From Streptomyces fulvoviolaceus (GTDB taxonomy: Bacteria; Actinomycetota; Actinomycetes; Streptomycetales; Streptomycetaceae), in contig NZ_JOEY01000009.1 of NCBI RefSeq assembly GCF_000718165.1, positions 124,001 through 188,000 on the forward strand: DNA of 64,000 bases, in the 5' to 3' direction. The number at the start of each line of letters is the position of its first letter. The stretch's first letter is position 1. Position numbers and translations under genes: made by a program. This document shows positions 1-8,531 of the stretch, one piece after another. The notes beneath the pieces are model-generated. The model saw nothing but the letters and a program-made list of their open reading frames with translations, was not told where the DNA came from and made no database searches.

Positions 1-294
1 CACCTTGGTGAGGCCGGTGATACGGAAGATCTTGAGAATGCGCTCCTGGTTGCAGACCAGGCGCAGCGAGCCCTCATGGGCACGCACCCGCTTCAGTCCG
101 CCGACCAGTACGCCGAGACCGGTGGAGTCGAGGAAGTCCACGCCCTCCATGTCGACGACAAGGTGGAAACTGCCGTCGTTCACCAGCTCGACCAGCTGCT
201 CGCGCAGCTTGGGCGCGGTATATACGTCGATTTCGCCACCGACCCTGACGATCGTGCGATCGCCGATGGTTTCGGTCGACAGAGACAGGTCCAC
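1..294 (-). CDS. bldG: Anti-sigma factor antagonist BldG (3' end cut by window edge)
   Basis: A STAS-domain anti-anti-sigma factor. The 98 visible residues begin [20 protein letters not shown] and contain the phospho-acceptor loop [14 protein letters not shown], with Ser at about residue 57. The GTG at 294 follows a GGAGGA ribosome site six to eight bases upstream. The sequence agrees with my recollection of Streptomyces BldG almost residue for residue. That protein controls aerial mycelium formation and antibiotic production by binding anti-sigma factors when unphosphorylated. The C-terminal dozen or so residues, and any partner anti-sigma gene, lie left of the window. It is transcribed divergently from the helicase gene. 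Confidence 0.95.
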   Translation of the reverse strand, partial: MDLSLSTETIGDRTIVRVGGEIDVYTAPKLREQLVELVNDGSFHLVVDMEGVDFLDSTGLGVLVGGLKRVRAHEGSLRLVCNQERILKIFRITGLTKV

Positions 295-376
295 GGATCC
301 TCCAGCACCTTGCTATCGAGCGGTCGCCCCTCGGGACACCTCGGCTTGAAGCCCCCTGGACGGTTCGCCAGCCGCG

Positions 377-2878
377 ATGGCATTCAATCACTTACCGGCA
401 GGCGTGCACGACGCCTTGGTCCCATTGTCCGTCACGCCAGTGACACACTCGGTCCCGATGGCCAAGAATCACCGATCCGATCGACCCTCGACGGACCACG
501 GCTCCCGCCCGTCGCCGGGCACGATCCTGGACCGGCTCGCCTCCGGGCCGAGCCGGGCTTCGCGCATCACTCATACGGAGCACTTGCCCCCGCGCGAGGG
601 CCGCCATGCCGTCTGGCCCGATCGGATCCGCTCCGAGGTCATCGCCGCTGTGCAGGCATGCGGTATCGAACACCCCTGGGCCCACCAGGCACGCGCGGCC
701 GAGCACGCCCTGGACGGCGACTCGGTGGTCGTCGCCACCGGCACGGCGTCCGGCAAGTCCCTGGCGTACCTCGTACCGGTCCTCTCGACGCTCCTGGACG
801 GCTCCGAGGCCCCGAACGGCCGCGGGGCCACCGCCCTCTACCTGGCCCCCACGAAGGCCCTCGCGGCCGACCAGCGCCGATCGGTGAAGGAACTTTCACA
901 ACCGCTGGGCAATTCTGTCCGGCCTGCGGTGTACGACGGCGACACGCCGTTCGAGGAACGCGAGTGGGTACGCCAGTACGCCAACTACGTCCTGACCAAC
1001 CCCGACATGCTGCACCGCGGCATACTCCCCTCCCATCCCCGCTGGTCCTCCTTCCTGAAGGCGCTCAAGTACGTCGTCATCGACGAGTGCCACACCTACC
1101 GCGGCGTCTTCGGCTCGCACGTCGCCCAGGTGCTGCGCCGCCTGCGCCGCCTCTGCGCCCGCTACGGCTCCTCGCCCGTGTTCCTCCTGGCCTCCGCGAC
1201 CGCGGCCGAGCCCTCGGTGGCCGCCGGCCGTCTCACCGGCCTCCCGGTGGTCGAGGTCGCCGACGACGCCTCCCCGCGCGGCGAACTGGTGTTCGCCCTC
1301 TGGGAGCCCCCGCTCACCGAGATGCAGGGCGAGAAGGGCGCGCCGGTCCGCCGCACGGCCACCGCCGAGACGGCCGACCTGCTGACCGACCTCACCGTCC
1401 AGGGCGTCCGCACGGTCGCCTTCGTACGCTCCCGGCGCGGCGCCGAGCTGATTTCGGTGATCGCCCAGGAACGGCTAGCCGAGGTCGACCGCTCCCTCGC
1501 CCGGCGTGTCGCGGCGTACCGCGGCGGCTACCTCCCCGAGGAGCGCCGCGCTCTCGAACAGGCGCTCCACTCCGGCGAACTCCTCGGCCTCGCCGCGACC
1601 ACCGCGCTGGAACTCGGCATCGACGTCTCGGGGTTGGACGCCGTGCTGATCGCCGGCTATCCGGGCACGCGGGCGTCCCTGTGGCAGCAGGCGGGCCGGG
1701 CGGGCCGCGCCGGGCAGGGGGCGCTGGCGATCCTGGTGGCCCGCGACGACCCGCTGGACACCTTCCTCGTCCACCACCCCGAGGCCCTGTTCGACCAGCC
1801 CGTGGAGTCCACGGTCCTCGACCCCGACAACCCGTACGTCCTCGCCCCGCACCTGTGCGCGGCGGCCGCGGAACTGCCGCTGACAGAGGACGACTTGGCG
1901 CTGTTCGGCCCCGAGACGGAGAGCCTGCTGCCGCAACTGGAGGCCGCGAAGCTGCTCCGCCGCCGGTTGAAGGCCTGGCACTGGACCCGCCGGGAACGAG
2001 CCGCCGACCTGACCGACATCCGCGGGGAGGGCGGCCGGCCGATACAGATCGTCGAGTCCGGCACGGGCCGACTGCTCGGCACCGTCGACGCGGGCGCCGC
2101 GCACACGACCGTCCACGAGGGCGCGGTCCACCTGCACCAGGGCCGCACGTATCTCGTCCGCTCCCTGGACCTGGAGGACTCGGTCGCCCTGGTCGAGGAG
2201 GCGAACCCCACGTATTCGACGGTGGCCCGCGACACCACGTCGATCTCCGTCCTGGAGACGGACACCGAGATCCCGTGGGGCGACGGCCGCCTGTGCTACG
2301 GCTCCGTCGAGGTCACCAACCAAGTGGTCTCCTTCCTGCGCCGCCGGCTCATCACCGGCGAAGTACTGGGCGAGACGAAACTCGACCTCCCTCCTCGTAC
2401 GCTCCGCACCCGTGCCGTGTGGTGGACGGTCACCGAGGACCAGCTGGACGCCGCCCGCATCAACCCGGAGATCCTCGGCGGCGCCCTGCACGCCGCCGAG
2501 CACGCGTCGATCGGCATGCTGCCCCTCTTCGCGACCTGCGACCGCTGGGACATCGGCGGGGTCTCGATCCCCCTCCACCCCGACACGCTCCTCCCGACGG
2601 TCTTCGTCTACGACGGCCACCCGGGCGGCGCGGGCTTCGCGGAGCGCGCCTTCCACACCGCCCGCGCCTGGCTCACCGCCACCCGCCAGGCCATCGCCTC
2701 CTGCGAGTGCGAGGCCGGCTGCCCGTCCTGCATCCAGTCCCCCAAGTGCGGCAACGGCAACGACCCGCTGCACAAGAGGGGGGCCGTACGACTGCTCACG
2801 GTGCTGTTGCAGGGCGCGCCGGAGGAGAAGCCGGAAGCGATGGCGGAACCGGCCCCGCCGGGCCCGCCCGTGCCCTGA
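377..2878 (+). CDS. DEAD/DEAH-box DNA helicase with DUF1998 Cys cluster (MrfA/YprA type)
   Basis: A superfamily 2 helicase of 833 residues. Motif I is GTASGKS at about residue 122, motif II is DECH at about 235, motif III is SAT, and the C-terminal RecA lobe has QQAGRAGRAG. The last 60 residues carry CECEAGCPSCIQSPKCGN, the four-cysteine metal site of the DUF1998 (MrfA) domain. B. subtilis MrfA takes part in mitomycin lesion repair, so a role in DNA damage repair is inferred by family. The start at ATG 377 gives the longest form; ATG 458 is an alternative, and neither has a strong ribosome site. The 3' end overlaps the convergent TadE-like gene by 83 bases. Confidence 0.9.
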   Translation: MAFNHLPAGVHDALVPLSVTPVTHSVPMAKNHRSDRPSTDHGSRPSPGTILDRLASGPSRASRITHTEHLPPREGRHAVWPDRIRSEVIAAVQACGIEHPWAHQARAAEHALDGDSVVVATGTASGKSLAYLVPVLSTLLDGSEAPNGRGATALYLAPTKALAADQRRSVKELSQPLGNSVRPAVYDGDTPFEEREWVRQYANYVLTNPDMLHRGILPSHPRWSSFLKALKYVVIDECHTYRGVFGSHVAQVLRRLRRLCARYGSSPVFLLASATAAEPSVAAGRLTGLPVVEVADDASPRGELVFALWEPPLTEMQGEKGAPVRRTATAETADLLTDLTVQGVRTVAFVRSRRGAELISVIAQERLAEVDRSLARRVAAYRGGYLPEERRALEQALHSGELLGLAATTALELGIDVSGLDAVLIAGYPGTRASLWQQAGRAGRAGQGALAILVARDDPLDTFLVHHPEALFDQPVESTVLDPDNPYVLAPHLCAAAAELPLTEDDLALFGPETESLLPQLEAAKLLRRRLKAWHWTRRERAADLTDIRGEGGRPIQIVESGTGRLLGTVDAGAAHTTVHEGAVHLHQGRTYLVRSLDLEDSVALVEEANPTYSTVARDTTSISVLETDTEIPWGDGRLCYGSVEVTNQVVSFLRRRLITGEVLGETKLDLPPRTLRTRAVWWTVTEDQLDAARINPEILGGALHAAEHASIGMLPLFATCDRWDIGGVSIPLHPDTLLPTVFVYDGHPGGAGFAERAFHTARAWLTATRQAIASCECEAGCPSCIQSPKCGNGNDPLHKRGAVRLLTVLLQGAPEEKPEAMAEPAPPGPPVP

Positions 2879-3188
2879 TCTCCGCCGTGAACGGCCCCCG
2901 TCCCGACGCCGCCGTCACGTCCGAGATCTCGCCCACGACCGCGCACCGCACGAGCCGAGCGCCCTGGGCCCGCGCCACCCGGTCCGCCCGCGCACAGGCC
3001 CCCGTGCCTCCGTCCGCCCAGTGGTCCGCCGCCGCGAGCGCCGCGAGATCCGCGCCGCCGGCCGCACGGTGCCGGACGACGACGGCCTGTCCCAGGGCGA
3101 GGACAACACCGAATACCACGCACAGCACGGCGATCATCCCCACGCTCCACACGGTGGCGGACCCGCGGTCCGAGAAACGGTCTCTCAT
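2796..3188 (-). CDS. Rv3654c-like TadE-type pseudopilin protein
   Basis: A protein of 130 residues that closes the Tad operon. It starts MRDRFSDRGSATVWSVGMIA and has one hydrophobic helix (about residues 9-32), followed by RAAGGADLAALAAAD. This is the arrangement of the actinobacterial Rv3654c-like/TadE-like minor pilins. The residue five places after the glycine is Trp, not the Glu of a canonical type IV prepilin site, so ordinary prepilin processing is doubtful. ATG 3188 overlaps the stop of the upstream TadE gene (ATGA), which argues for translational coupling. Its 3' end runs antisense into the helicase gene. Confidence 0.8.
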   Translation of the reverse strand: MRDRFSDRGSATVWSVGMIAVLCVVFGVVLALGQAVVVRHRAAGGADLAALAAADHWADGGTGACARADRVARAQGARLVRCAVVGEISDVTAASGRGPFTAEIRARAGPAGPVPPSLPASPPARPATAP

Positions 3189-3580
3189 CCCGCCGCCTCC
3201 ACCGTCTCCTCGACCGACTCGACCGACTCGGCCGACTCGACCGACGCCACGGCCTCCTCCCGCACCTCGAAGGGCAGACCGTGCAGCAGCGGCGGCTCGG
3301 CCACGACCACCACACGGACCTGGTCGCCCGCCCGGCCGATCGTGATCTCCGCGTCGCGCGGTGCCGTCTCCCGGGTGACCCGGACGACCGCGTCGGCCGG
3401 GTCCTGGCGGGCCGCCGCGCGGGCGCCCGTCCTGGCCGCGTCCACGCACTGGATCTGCGCGGCCACGACGAGCAGCCCCCACACCAGCGCCATCGCGAAC
3501 ATCACCAGCACGGGCAGCACCATGGCCGACTCCGCCGTCACGAACCCCCGGTCCGCCGCCGCCCGTTCACGCCCCCGCAT
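3185..3580 (-). CDS. TadE-family pseudopilin
   Basis: A protein of 131 residues. A basic N-terminus is followed by RGFVTAESAMVLPVLVMFAM, a class III signal in which cleavage after Gly would leave Glu at position +5 and a hydrophobic helix. The rest resembles the TadE pilin-like domain (QIQCVDAARTGARAAAR). The C-terminus is a short acidic Val-Glu-Ser repeat (SVESAESVESVEE), unusual for the family and read from tandem GACTCG repeats near 3205-3245. It sits between the Flp pilin gene (14-base overlap) and the second TadE-like gene (ATGA overlap). Inferred role: minor pilin of a Tad-like surface or secretion apparatus. Confidence 0.88.
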   Translation of the reverse strand: MRGRERAAADRGFVTAESAMVLPVLVMFAMALVWGLLVVAAQIQCVDAARTGARAAARQDPADAVVRVTRETAPRDAEITIGRAGDQVRVVVVAEPPLLHGLPFEVREEAVASVESAESVESVEETVEAAG

Positions 3581-3776
3581 CGAGGGCCCGCTTCACGATG
3601 GCCTGCAGCTCCGCGCTGACGGCCCCGCTCGTCACCACCTTGTAGAGGACCACCGCGAACGCCACCGCCGCGACGATTCCCATCGCGTACTCGGAGGTGA
3701 CCATGCCGCCGTCCCTCCGCACCGCACGCGCCCTGCACACCAGGACACTCAGCCGTGCCCGCATCGCCTTGTACAT
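3567..3776 (-). CDS. Flp-type pilin (DUF4244 family)
   Basis: A small protein of 69 residues with a basic leader, the motif DGGMVTSEYAMG and a single 22-residue hydrophobic helix. Processing after the second Gly of GG would place Glu at +5 and Tyr at +6, the Flp/Tad pilin signature. It belongs to the actinobacterial DUF4244 family that replaces classical Flp pilins. The start at ATG 3776 is preceded by a GGGGG-type ribosome site. A gap of 72 bases separates it from the TadC gene upstream; that gap contains three tandem AACTG units on the coding strand and may hold a separate promoter. Confidence 0.87.
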   Translation of the reverse strand: MYKAMRARLSVLVCRARAVRRDGGMVTSEYAMGIVAAVAFAVVLYKVVTSGAVSAELQAIVKRALDAGA

Positions 3777-3848
3777 CTCAACCCCCGTAAGGAATCAGTT
3801 CAGTTCAGTTCTGTTGGACCACTCGTTGTTCGTCGCTGCCAGGTCCCG

Positions 3849-4637
3849 TCATCCACCACCCCCTCCCAGCACTCCGCCCGCGAGCCCGATCACGATGGGC
3901 AGTACGCCGACCGCGATGAACGCGGGCAGGAAGCACAGCCCCACCGGCGCGGTGACCATCACGGCCGCCCGCCGGGCCCGTGCCGTCGCGGCACGCGCCC
4001 AGTCGGCGCGGGCGTCCGCGGCGATCCCGGCGACCGGTCCGGCCGCGGGGAGCCCGGACACGCCGGCCCGCTCCAGCAGCCGTGCCAGGGCTCCGGCGCC
4101 CGGCACGGAGGCGAGCCGCCGCCAGGCCTCGCCCGGTTCACCGCCGAGCCGCACCTCCGCCGCCCCACGTGCCAGCGCTTCTCCCACGGGCCCGCCCAGG
4201 GCCTCGCCGACGGCCTGCGCCGCGATCACCGGCCCGGCGCCCGCCGCGATACAGGCCGCCAACAGATCGGCGGCGAGCGGCAGTTGCCCGGCGGCCTCGC
4301 GGGCGTCGGCCTCCGCCGCACCCGTGGTGGCCGGCTGCCGAAGCCGCCATCGCCACAGCCCCGCCGCGACGACCAGCCCGAGCACGACACCGGCGACGCC
4401 TCCGACCAGGACCCACGCGGCACACGCCACGCCCGCCGTCGGCAGCCACCGCCGCGCGAGCTCCCGCACCTCGAAACGCGGACCCACGGCGGCCGCCTCG
4501 ACCTCGGCCAACAACTCCCCCAACCGCCGCCGCACCCTCCGCTCGCGCCGTACCGCCTCCACCCGCCGCACGAGCCACACGACGGCCAGCGCCGTCCCCA
4601 CAACCGCCCCCAGCCTGTGGACAACTTCCGCGCTCAT
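3849..4637 (-). CDS. Type II secretion F-domain protein TadC
   Basis: A membrane protein of 262 residues with a GspF/TadC domain. Hydrophobic segments lie near residues 5-22, 70-90, 135-150 and 230-255, and the cytoplasmic part contains PLAADLLAACIAAGAGP and GEALARGAAEVRLGGEP. It would form half of the inner-membrane platform that couples the TadA ATPase to pilin extrusion. ATG 4637 overlaps the TadB stop as ATGA, so the two subunits are probably made in a fixed ratio. The C-terminus is a Gly-rich run. Confidence 0.87.
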   Translation of the reverse strand: MSAEVVHRLGAVVGTALAVVWLVRRVEAVRRERRVRRRLGELLAEVEAAAVGPRFEVRELARRWLPTAGVACAAWVLVGGVAGVVLGLVVAAGLWRWRLRQPATTGAAEADAREAAGQLPLAADLLAACIAAGAGPVIAAQAVGEALGGPVGEALARGAAEVRLGGEPGEAWRRLASVPGAGALARLLERAGVSGLPAAGPVAGIAADARADWARAATARARRAAVMVTAPVGLCFLPAFIAVGVLPIVIGLAGGVLGGGGG

Positions 4638-5518
4638 GCCGCCTCAGCTCCCCGCACGATCCTCATCGCCCACCACATCCCGAGGCCTTCCAGCAGGCCG
4701 CCGACCAGCAGACAGCCCAGCCCGGCCCCGGTGTGCAGCAGCACATGCAGCGGGTCGGCCCCGAGGGCGGCGCCGAGAGCCAGTCCCAGGACGGGCAGGG
4801 CGGCGAGCATCACCGCCGTGGACCGTGCCCCCGCCAACTGGGCGCGCAGATCGGCCCGTTGGTCCCGCTCGGCACGCAGCGCCCCTTCGAGCCGGTCGAG
4901 TCCGGCCGCGAGGCCCGCGCCCTGGTCCACAGCCACCCGCCAGCAGGCCGCGAGACCCAGCAGCCCCTCGGCCCCCGGTTGCCGCGCCACGGCCGCCAGC
5001 GCACCCGGCACATCCCCACCGAACCGAGCCGCCGCCAACACCGCTGCCAGCACGGCCGCGCCGGGCGCATCCCCCAGCCCCCCGGATTCCCGCACCGCCC
5101 GCAGCAACGCCTCCCCCGGCTGCCGCCCCGCCCGCACCTCCCCGGCGAGCGCCGCGCACAGCGCGATCACCGCGTCCCCTCGACGCTCCCGAGCCCGCCG
5201 CTCCTCCCCGGCCAGCCGCACCCGCCGCAACAACGGCACCCCGGCCGCCCCCGCGACGACCGGCAGTACAGAAGCACCCAGCACCGCCAGCACCAGCCCG
5301 GCGACCGCCGCCCACCACTCGAACCGCAGCCGCCCACTGACCCGCCGCAGCTCCCCGGCCAGCTGCTGCCAAGGAGGCGCCCCGGCCCCCACCACCCCGC
5401 CACCGGCGAGCAGCATCTGCGCCCGCCGTGCCCCGGAGTGCCGCCCGCCCAGCAGCCAGACCGCCGCTCCGACGCACACCACGGCCGCGACCGCCGCGCC
5501 CATCGACATCTCACCCAT
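4634..5518 (-). CDS. Type II secretion F-domain protein TadB
   Basis: A GspF-domain platform protein of about 294 residues. It has N-terminal hydrophobic segments, a central cytoplasmic T2SSF domain (GDAVIALCAALAGEVRAGRQ, PGALAAVARQPGAEGL) and two C-terminal membrane helices. I place the start at ATG 5518, which overlaps the TadA stop by eight bases. ATG 5509 and ATG 5503 are in-frame alternatives, and the former has GGGTGAG directly ahead of it. The order TadA-TadB-TadC matches Tad loci elsewhere, so it should act in the inner membrane with TadC. Confidence 0.87.
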   Translation of the reverse strand: MGEMSMGAAVAAVVCVGAAVWLLGGRHSGARRAQMLLAGGGVVGAGAPPWQQLAGELRRVSGRLRFEWWAAVAGLVLAVLGASVLPVVAGAAGVPLLRRVRLAGEERRARERRGDAVIALCAALAGEVRAGRQPGEALLRAVRESGGLGDAPGAAVLAAVLAAARFGGDVPGALAAVARQPGAEGLLGLAACWRVAVDQGAGLAAGLDRLEGALRAERDQRADLRAQLAGARSTAVMLAALPVLGLALGAALGADPLHVLLHTGAGLGCLLVGGLLEGLGMWWAMRIVRGAEAA

Positions 5519-6788
5519 CCCGGTCACCGCTCTCCCCCGTTTCGAAGCGAACCGGGAGTGCGTCGGCGAGCAGCCCCCGCAGCCGCTCCCACCCCCGTTC
5601 GTACGCGAACGCCTCCGCGCCCCACCGCAGCGCCGGCACCGTCCGCACCAGTCCCGACGGATCCCGCTCCAGCACATGCACCTCGGCGATCCGCCGTCGC
5701 CCGGCCCGGTCGCGCACGAGATGCAGTACGACCGACAGCGCGGCCGCCAACTGGCTGTGCAGCGCGTCCCGGTCGAGCCCCGCGGCCGTACCGAGCGCCT
5801 CGAGCCGGGCCGGCACACCGGCCGCCGCATTCGCGTGCACGGTCCCGCAACCGCCCTCATGGCCGGTGTTCAAGGCGGCCAGCAGATGCACCACTTCGGG
5901 CCCCCGCACCTCGCCCACGACCAGCCGGTCCGGCCGCATGCGCAGCGCCTGTCGCACCAGGTCCTGGAGCGTGACGAGCCCCGCACCCTCCTGGTTGGCG
6001 GGTCTGGACTCCAGCCGTACGACGTGCGGATGGTCCGGCCGCAGCTCCGCCGAGTCCTCGGCGAGCACGATCCGCTCGCCCGGCCCGACGAGCCCCAACA
6101 GCGCGCTCAGCAACGTCGTCTTGCCTGTGCCGGTACCGCCGCTGATCAGAAAGGACAGCCGCGCGTCGAGCAGCGCCCGCAGCACCCGGTCCCCGCCCGG
6201 CGGCACCGTGCCGGCCGCCACCAGCTCGTCCAGCGTGAACGCGCGCGGCCGTACGACCCGCAGCGACAGACAGGCGCAGCCGACGGCGACCGGAGGCAGC
6301 ACCGCGTGCAGGCGAGTCCCGTCCGGAAGCCTCGCGTCGACCCAGGGCCGCGCGTCGTCGAGCCGCCGCCCGGCCACCGCGGCCAGGCGCTGCGCGAGAC
6401 GTCGTACGGCGGCAGCGTCCGGGAAGGAGACGGCGGTCAGTTCGAGTCCGCCGCCCCGGTCCACCCAGACCCGGTCCGGGGCCGACACCAGGACGTCGGT
6501 CACCGACGGGTCGGCGAGCAGCGGTTCCAAGGGGCCGCTGCCGATCAGCTCGGACCGCAACTGCTCGGCCGCGCCGAGGACTTCGGCGTCCCCGAGCACC
6601 CGCCCCTGCTCCCGCAGCGCCTGGGCCACGCGCGCGGGTGTCGGTTCGGCCCCGCTCTCGGCCAGCCACTGCCGTACGCCGTCCAGCAGTCCCGGTGACA
6701 TGTCCGCACCGGTCGCCGGACCACCCGGCCGCCACCGATCGAGGGACGCGGCACCGGTCACCCGCTCAAGTCCGGGGTACACGCTCAT
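5511..6788 (-). CDS. Tad secretion ATPase (TadA/CpaF family)
   Basis: A hexameric secretion ATPase of 425 residues. The C-terminal domain has Walker A SGGTGTGKTTLLSALLG (about residues 217-233), an Asp box (LAEDSAELRPDHPHVVRLESR region) and a His box (LRMRPDRLVVGEVRG then NTGHEGGCGTVHAN). The N-terminal half has the CpaF-type elements SDPSVTDVLV and PDRVWVDRGGGLE. It would power assembly or retraction of the Flp-like fibre from the cytoplasm. ATG 6788 overlaps the stop of the Ssd-like gene (ATGA), and its own 3' end overlaps TadB. Confidence 0.93.
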   Translation of the reverse strand: MSVYPGLERVTGAASLDRWRPGGPATGADMSPGLLDGVRQWLAESGAEPTPARVAQALREQGRVLGDAEVLGAAEQLRSELIGSGPLEPLLADPSVTDVLVSAPDRVWVDRGGGLELTAVSFPDAAAVRRLAQRLAAVAGRRLDDARPWVDARLPDGTRLHAVLPPVAVGCACLSLRVVRPRAFTLDELVAAGTVPPGGDRVLRALLDARLSFLISGGTGTGKTTLLSALLGLVGPGERIVLAEDSAELRPDHPHVVRLESRPANQEGAGLVTLQDLVRQALRMRPDRLVVGEVRGPEVVHLLAALNTGHEGGCGTVHANAAAGVPARLEALGTAAGLDRDALHSQLAAALSVVLHLVRDRAGRRRIAEVHVLERDPSGLVRTVPALRWGAEAFAYERGWERLRGLLADALPVRFETGESGDRDG

Positions 6789-7897
6789 ACGGCACCCGCC
6801 TCCACCAGCGCGCGCTCCCAGAACCCCTTGCAGAAGCGCGCGAGCGGCCCTCGCCCGCCCGCGGCCGGCGGTGTCCTGCTCGCATGCGGGCGCTGCAGCG
6901 CGGACTCGACGGGCACCTCGCCGACCAGGGGCAGTCCGAGCAACCGGGCCACCTCGCGGTCGTCGAGTCCGGGCGCGTAGGGCCCGCGGACCGCCACTCT
7001 GAGGTCACGCAGCACCATGCCGACGGCGGAGGCCACGCGGCTGGCCGCGGCGACGGCCCGCAGCTCGGCGGGGACCACGAGGATCCCGAGGTCGAGCTGG
7101 GCGAGCGTCTCGGCGACGCCGTCGTCGATACGGCGGGGCAGGTCGACGACGACCGTGCCGCCCCGGCGTCGGGCCGCGGCGAGAACCGCTCGGACGGCCT
7201 GGGACGGGACGGCGACACTGTCGCCGCGGTCCCAGCTCAGGAGCCGCAGCGAGTGCAGCTGCGGCAGCGACTCCTCCAGGGCCCCGCCGCCGACCCGGCC
7301 ACGCGAGGCGGCGAAAGCGGGCCAGCGCAGCCCCTCGGCGCTCTCGCCGCCGAGGAGCACGTCGAGACCGCCACCCAGGGGATCGGCGTCCACCAGGAGC
7401 GTGCGCAGCCCCTCGTGCGCGGAGGTGACGGCGAGGGCGCACGCGAGCGTGGAGGCTCCGGCGCCACCGCGGCCGCCGATGACGCCGACCGTGAGGGCGG
7501 GCCGGCCGACACCCTCGGCCACGTCGGCGATGCGGTCGACCAGCCACTGCTCGCCGTCCGGGAGCATCAGGACGTGATCGGCGCCGATCTCGACGGCCCG
7601 TTTCCACACCCCGGAGTCGTCCTGGTCCCGGCCGACCAGCACCACTCCACGGCGGCGCGCGGCCCCGCGCACCCGGCGTGCGGCGTCGTCGCCGACCAGG
7701 ACGAGCGGCGGGGCCTCCCAGCCGCCTCTGTGCTCCGGCACCCCGTGATGGACCTCGGGTGTGGCGCCGGCCGCCGCGCACAGGCGCAGCAGGTCGTCCA
7801 GCAGTTCGGTGTCCTCCGTGACGATCAACGGCTTGCCCTGTCGCCCTCCGGCGGCGGGCGGCGGATCGTGTGTGACGGCTGCGGCCACGGTTCTCAT
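6785..7897 (-). CDS. ssd: Septum-site determining protein Ssd / CpaE-TadZ-like ATPase
   Basis: A MinD/ParA-superfamily protein of 370 residues. The N-terminal receiver-like region (residues 20-125) is followed by the P-loop region GVIGGRGGAGASTLACALA. Both lysines of the deviant Walker A are replaced (Arg and Ala), as is usual for TadZ/CpaE/Ssd proteins, so ATP hydrolysis may be weak or absent. The switch region has LLVDADPLGGGLDVLLG. The mycobacterial counterpart Ssd (Rv3660c) influences septum placement, and CpaE/TadZ localises the pilus machine. It is the first gene of the minus-strand Tad operon, with GAAGGGGG just before ATG 7897. Confidence 0.88.
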   Translation of the reverse strand: MRTVAAAVTHDPPPAAGGRQGKPLIVTEDTELLDDLLRLCAAAGATPEVHHGVPEHRGGWEAPPLVLVGDDAARRVRGAARRRGVVLVGRDQDDSGVWKRAVEIGADHVLMLPDGEQWLVDRIADVAEGVGRPALTVGVIGGRGGAGASTLACALAVTSAHEGLRTLLVDADPLGGGLDVLLGGESAEGLRWPAFAASRGRVGGGALEESLPQLHSLRLLSWDRGDSVAVPSQAVRAVLAAARRRGGTVVVDLPRRIDDGVAETLAQLDLGILVVPAELRAVAAASRVASAVGMVLRDLRVAVRGPYAPGLDDREVARLLGLPLVGEVPVESALQRPHASRTPPAAGGRGPLARFCKGFWERALVEAGAV

Positions 7898-8277
7898 CCC
7901 CCTTCGCTGCGTCCCGCGGGGCTCCGTGAACCCCGTAAGTCGCGTCTCTCACGCGGCCCTTGCGGCGCCGCGATTCCCCAACGTGTGAAGAACCGGCAAC
8001 CGGCCTCCATATGAACGGCCGATACGAACCGGCCAAACGACGTCCCCGACTAACCCGACTAACCGGAACCGGTCATGAAGTCGGTGCGAGCGGGACGCGT
8101 CGGAATCACGGTGCAGCGATCCCGGAAATCGTGTGGATCTTGGTCGATAACTGTGGACAACTCGGCGGTTGTGAATATCGCCGTCACCCAAACCGGTGGG
8201 CCCCGCACCGCCCCCTGTGCGACTCCCTCAGAGCAGCCTGACGGCTACGCACAGTGATGAATCATGGGCATGCGAAA

Positions 8278-8297
8278 GAGGCGGCCGCAGCCGCCTC
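8278..8297. terminator. Hairpin, possible terminator (8-bp stem)
   Basis: GAGGCGGC at 8278-8285 pairs perfectly with GCCGCCTC at 8290-8297 across a four-base CGCA loop. No U-tract follows on either strand. It lies in the leader region between the Tad operon and the HAD gene. Confidence 0.4.
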
Positions 8298-8350
8298 GAC
8301 ACGGTCGTACCACCGCGAAAGGAAGAGAAGAAACCCACCCGGACGTGCGA

Positions 8351-8381
8351 CGACCCCCACCGGGGGGGAGAGTGGGGGTCG
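8351..8381. terminator. Hairpin, possible terminator or attenuator (10-bp stem)
   Basis: CGACCCCCAC (8351-8360) pairs perfectly with GTGGGGGTCG (8372-8381), with an 11-base G-rich loop. It is about 150 bases upstream of the HAD gene start and could end transcription coming from the left or act in the leader. It has no U-tract, which is common in Streptomyces. Confidence 0.45.
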
Positions 8382-8518
8382 CCTCCACGGCACGACTCGG
8401 GGGGGGAGGAGCCGGGCCGGGTTAGCACGGTCGCGAACGATCCGTGACTTCCATGGTGTACCCGAGAGCCCTCTCAGGCAAACCCACGCGCCACACCTTA
8501 CGCCGAATGGGCTGCCCC

Positions 8519-8524
8519 TATGCT
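8519..8524 (+). promoter_or_regulatory. Predicted -10 element of HAD gene (leaderless mRNA)
   Basis: TATGCT is seven bases ahead of the GTG start at 8532, the spacing of a leaderless transcript. The same site contains ATG 8520, which would otherwise be taken as the start. The -35 region is not well defined. Confidence 0.4.
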
Positions 8525-8531
8525 CTGGGTT

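Larger units (their letters stand above)
7898..8531. other. Divergent intergenic region between Tad operon and HAD gene
   Basis: About 630 bases without a convincing gene. It should hold the promoters of the Tad operon (leftward) and the HAD gene (rightward). Two perfect hairpins lie in it (8278-8297 and 8351-8381). A 53-codon ATG frame (8264-8425) runs straight through both hairpins; its Pro/Arg/Gly-rich product looks like nothing I know, so I do not call it. The part around 8120-8170 is less GC-rich and contains GTGGATCTTGG and TGTGGACAACT. Confidence 0.5.

Noticed and set aside
2412-6698. 1428-codon open frame on the plus strand across the Tad operon
   Set aside because: Product is Pro/Arg/Ala-rich without domains, while the minus strand encodes seven recognisable Tad proteins with overlapping junctions.
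8264-8425. 53-codon ATG frame upstream of the HAD gene
   Set aside because: It runs through two perfect hairpins, its product is a Pro/Arg/Gly-rich string without recognisable features, and it has no ribosome site.
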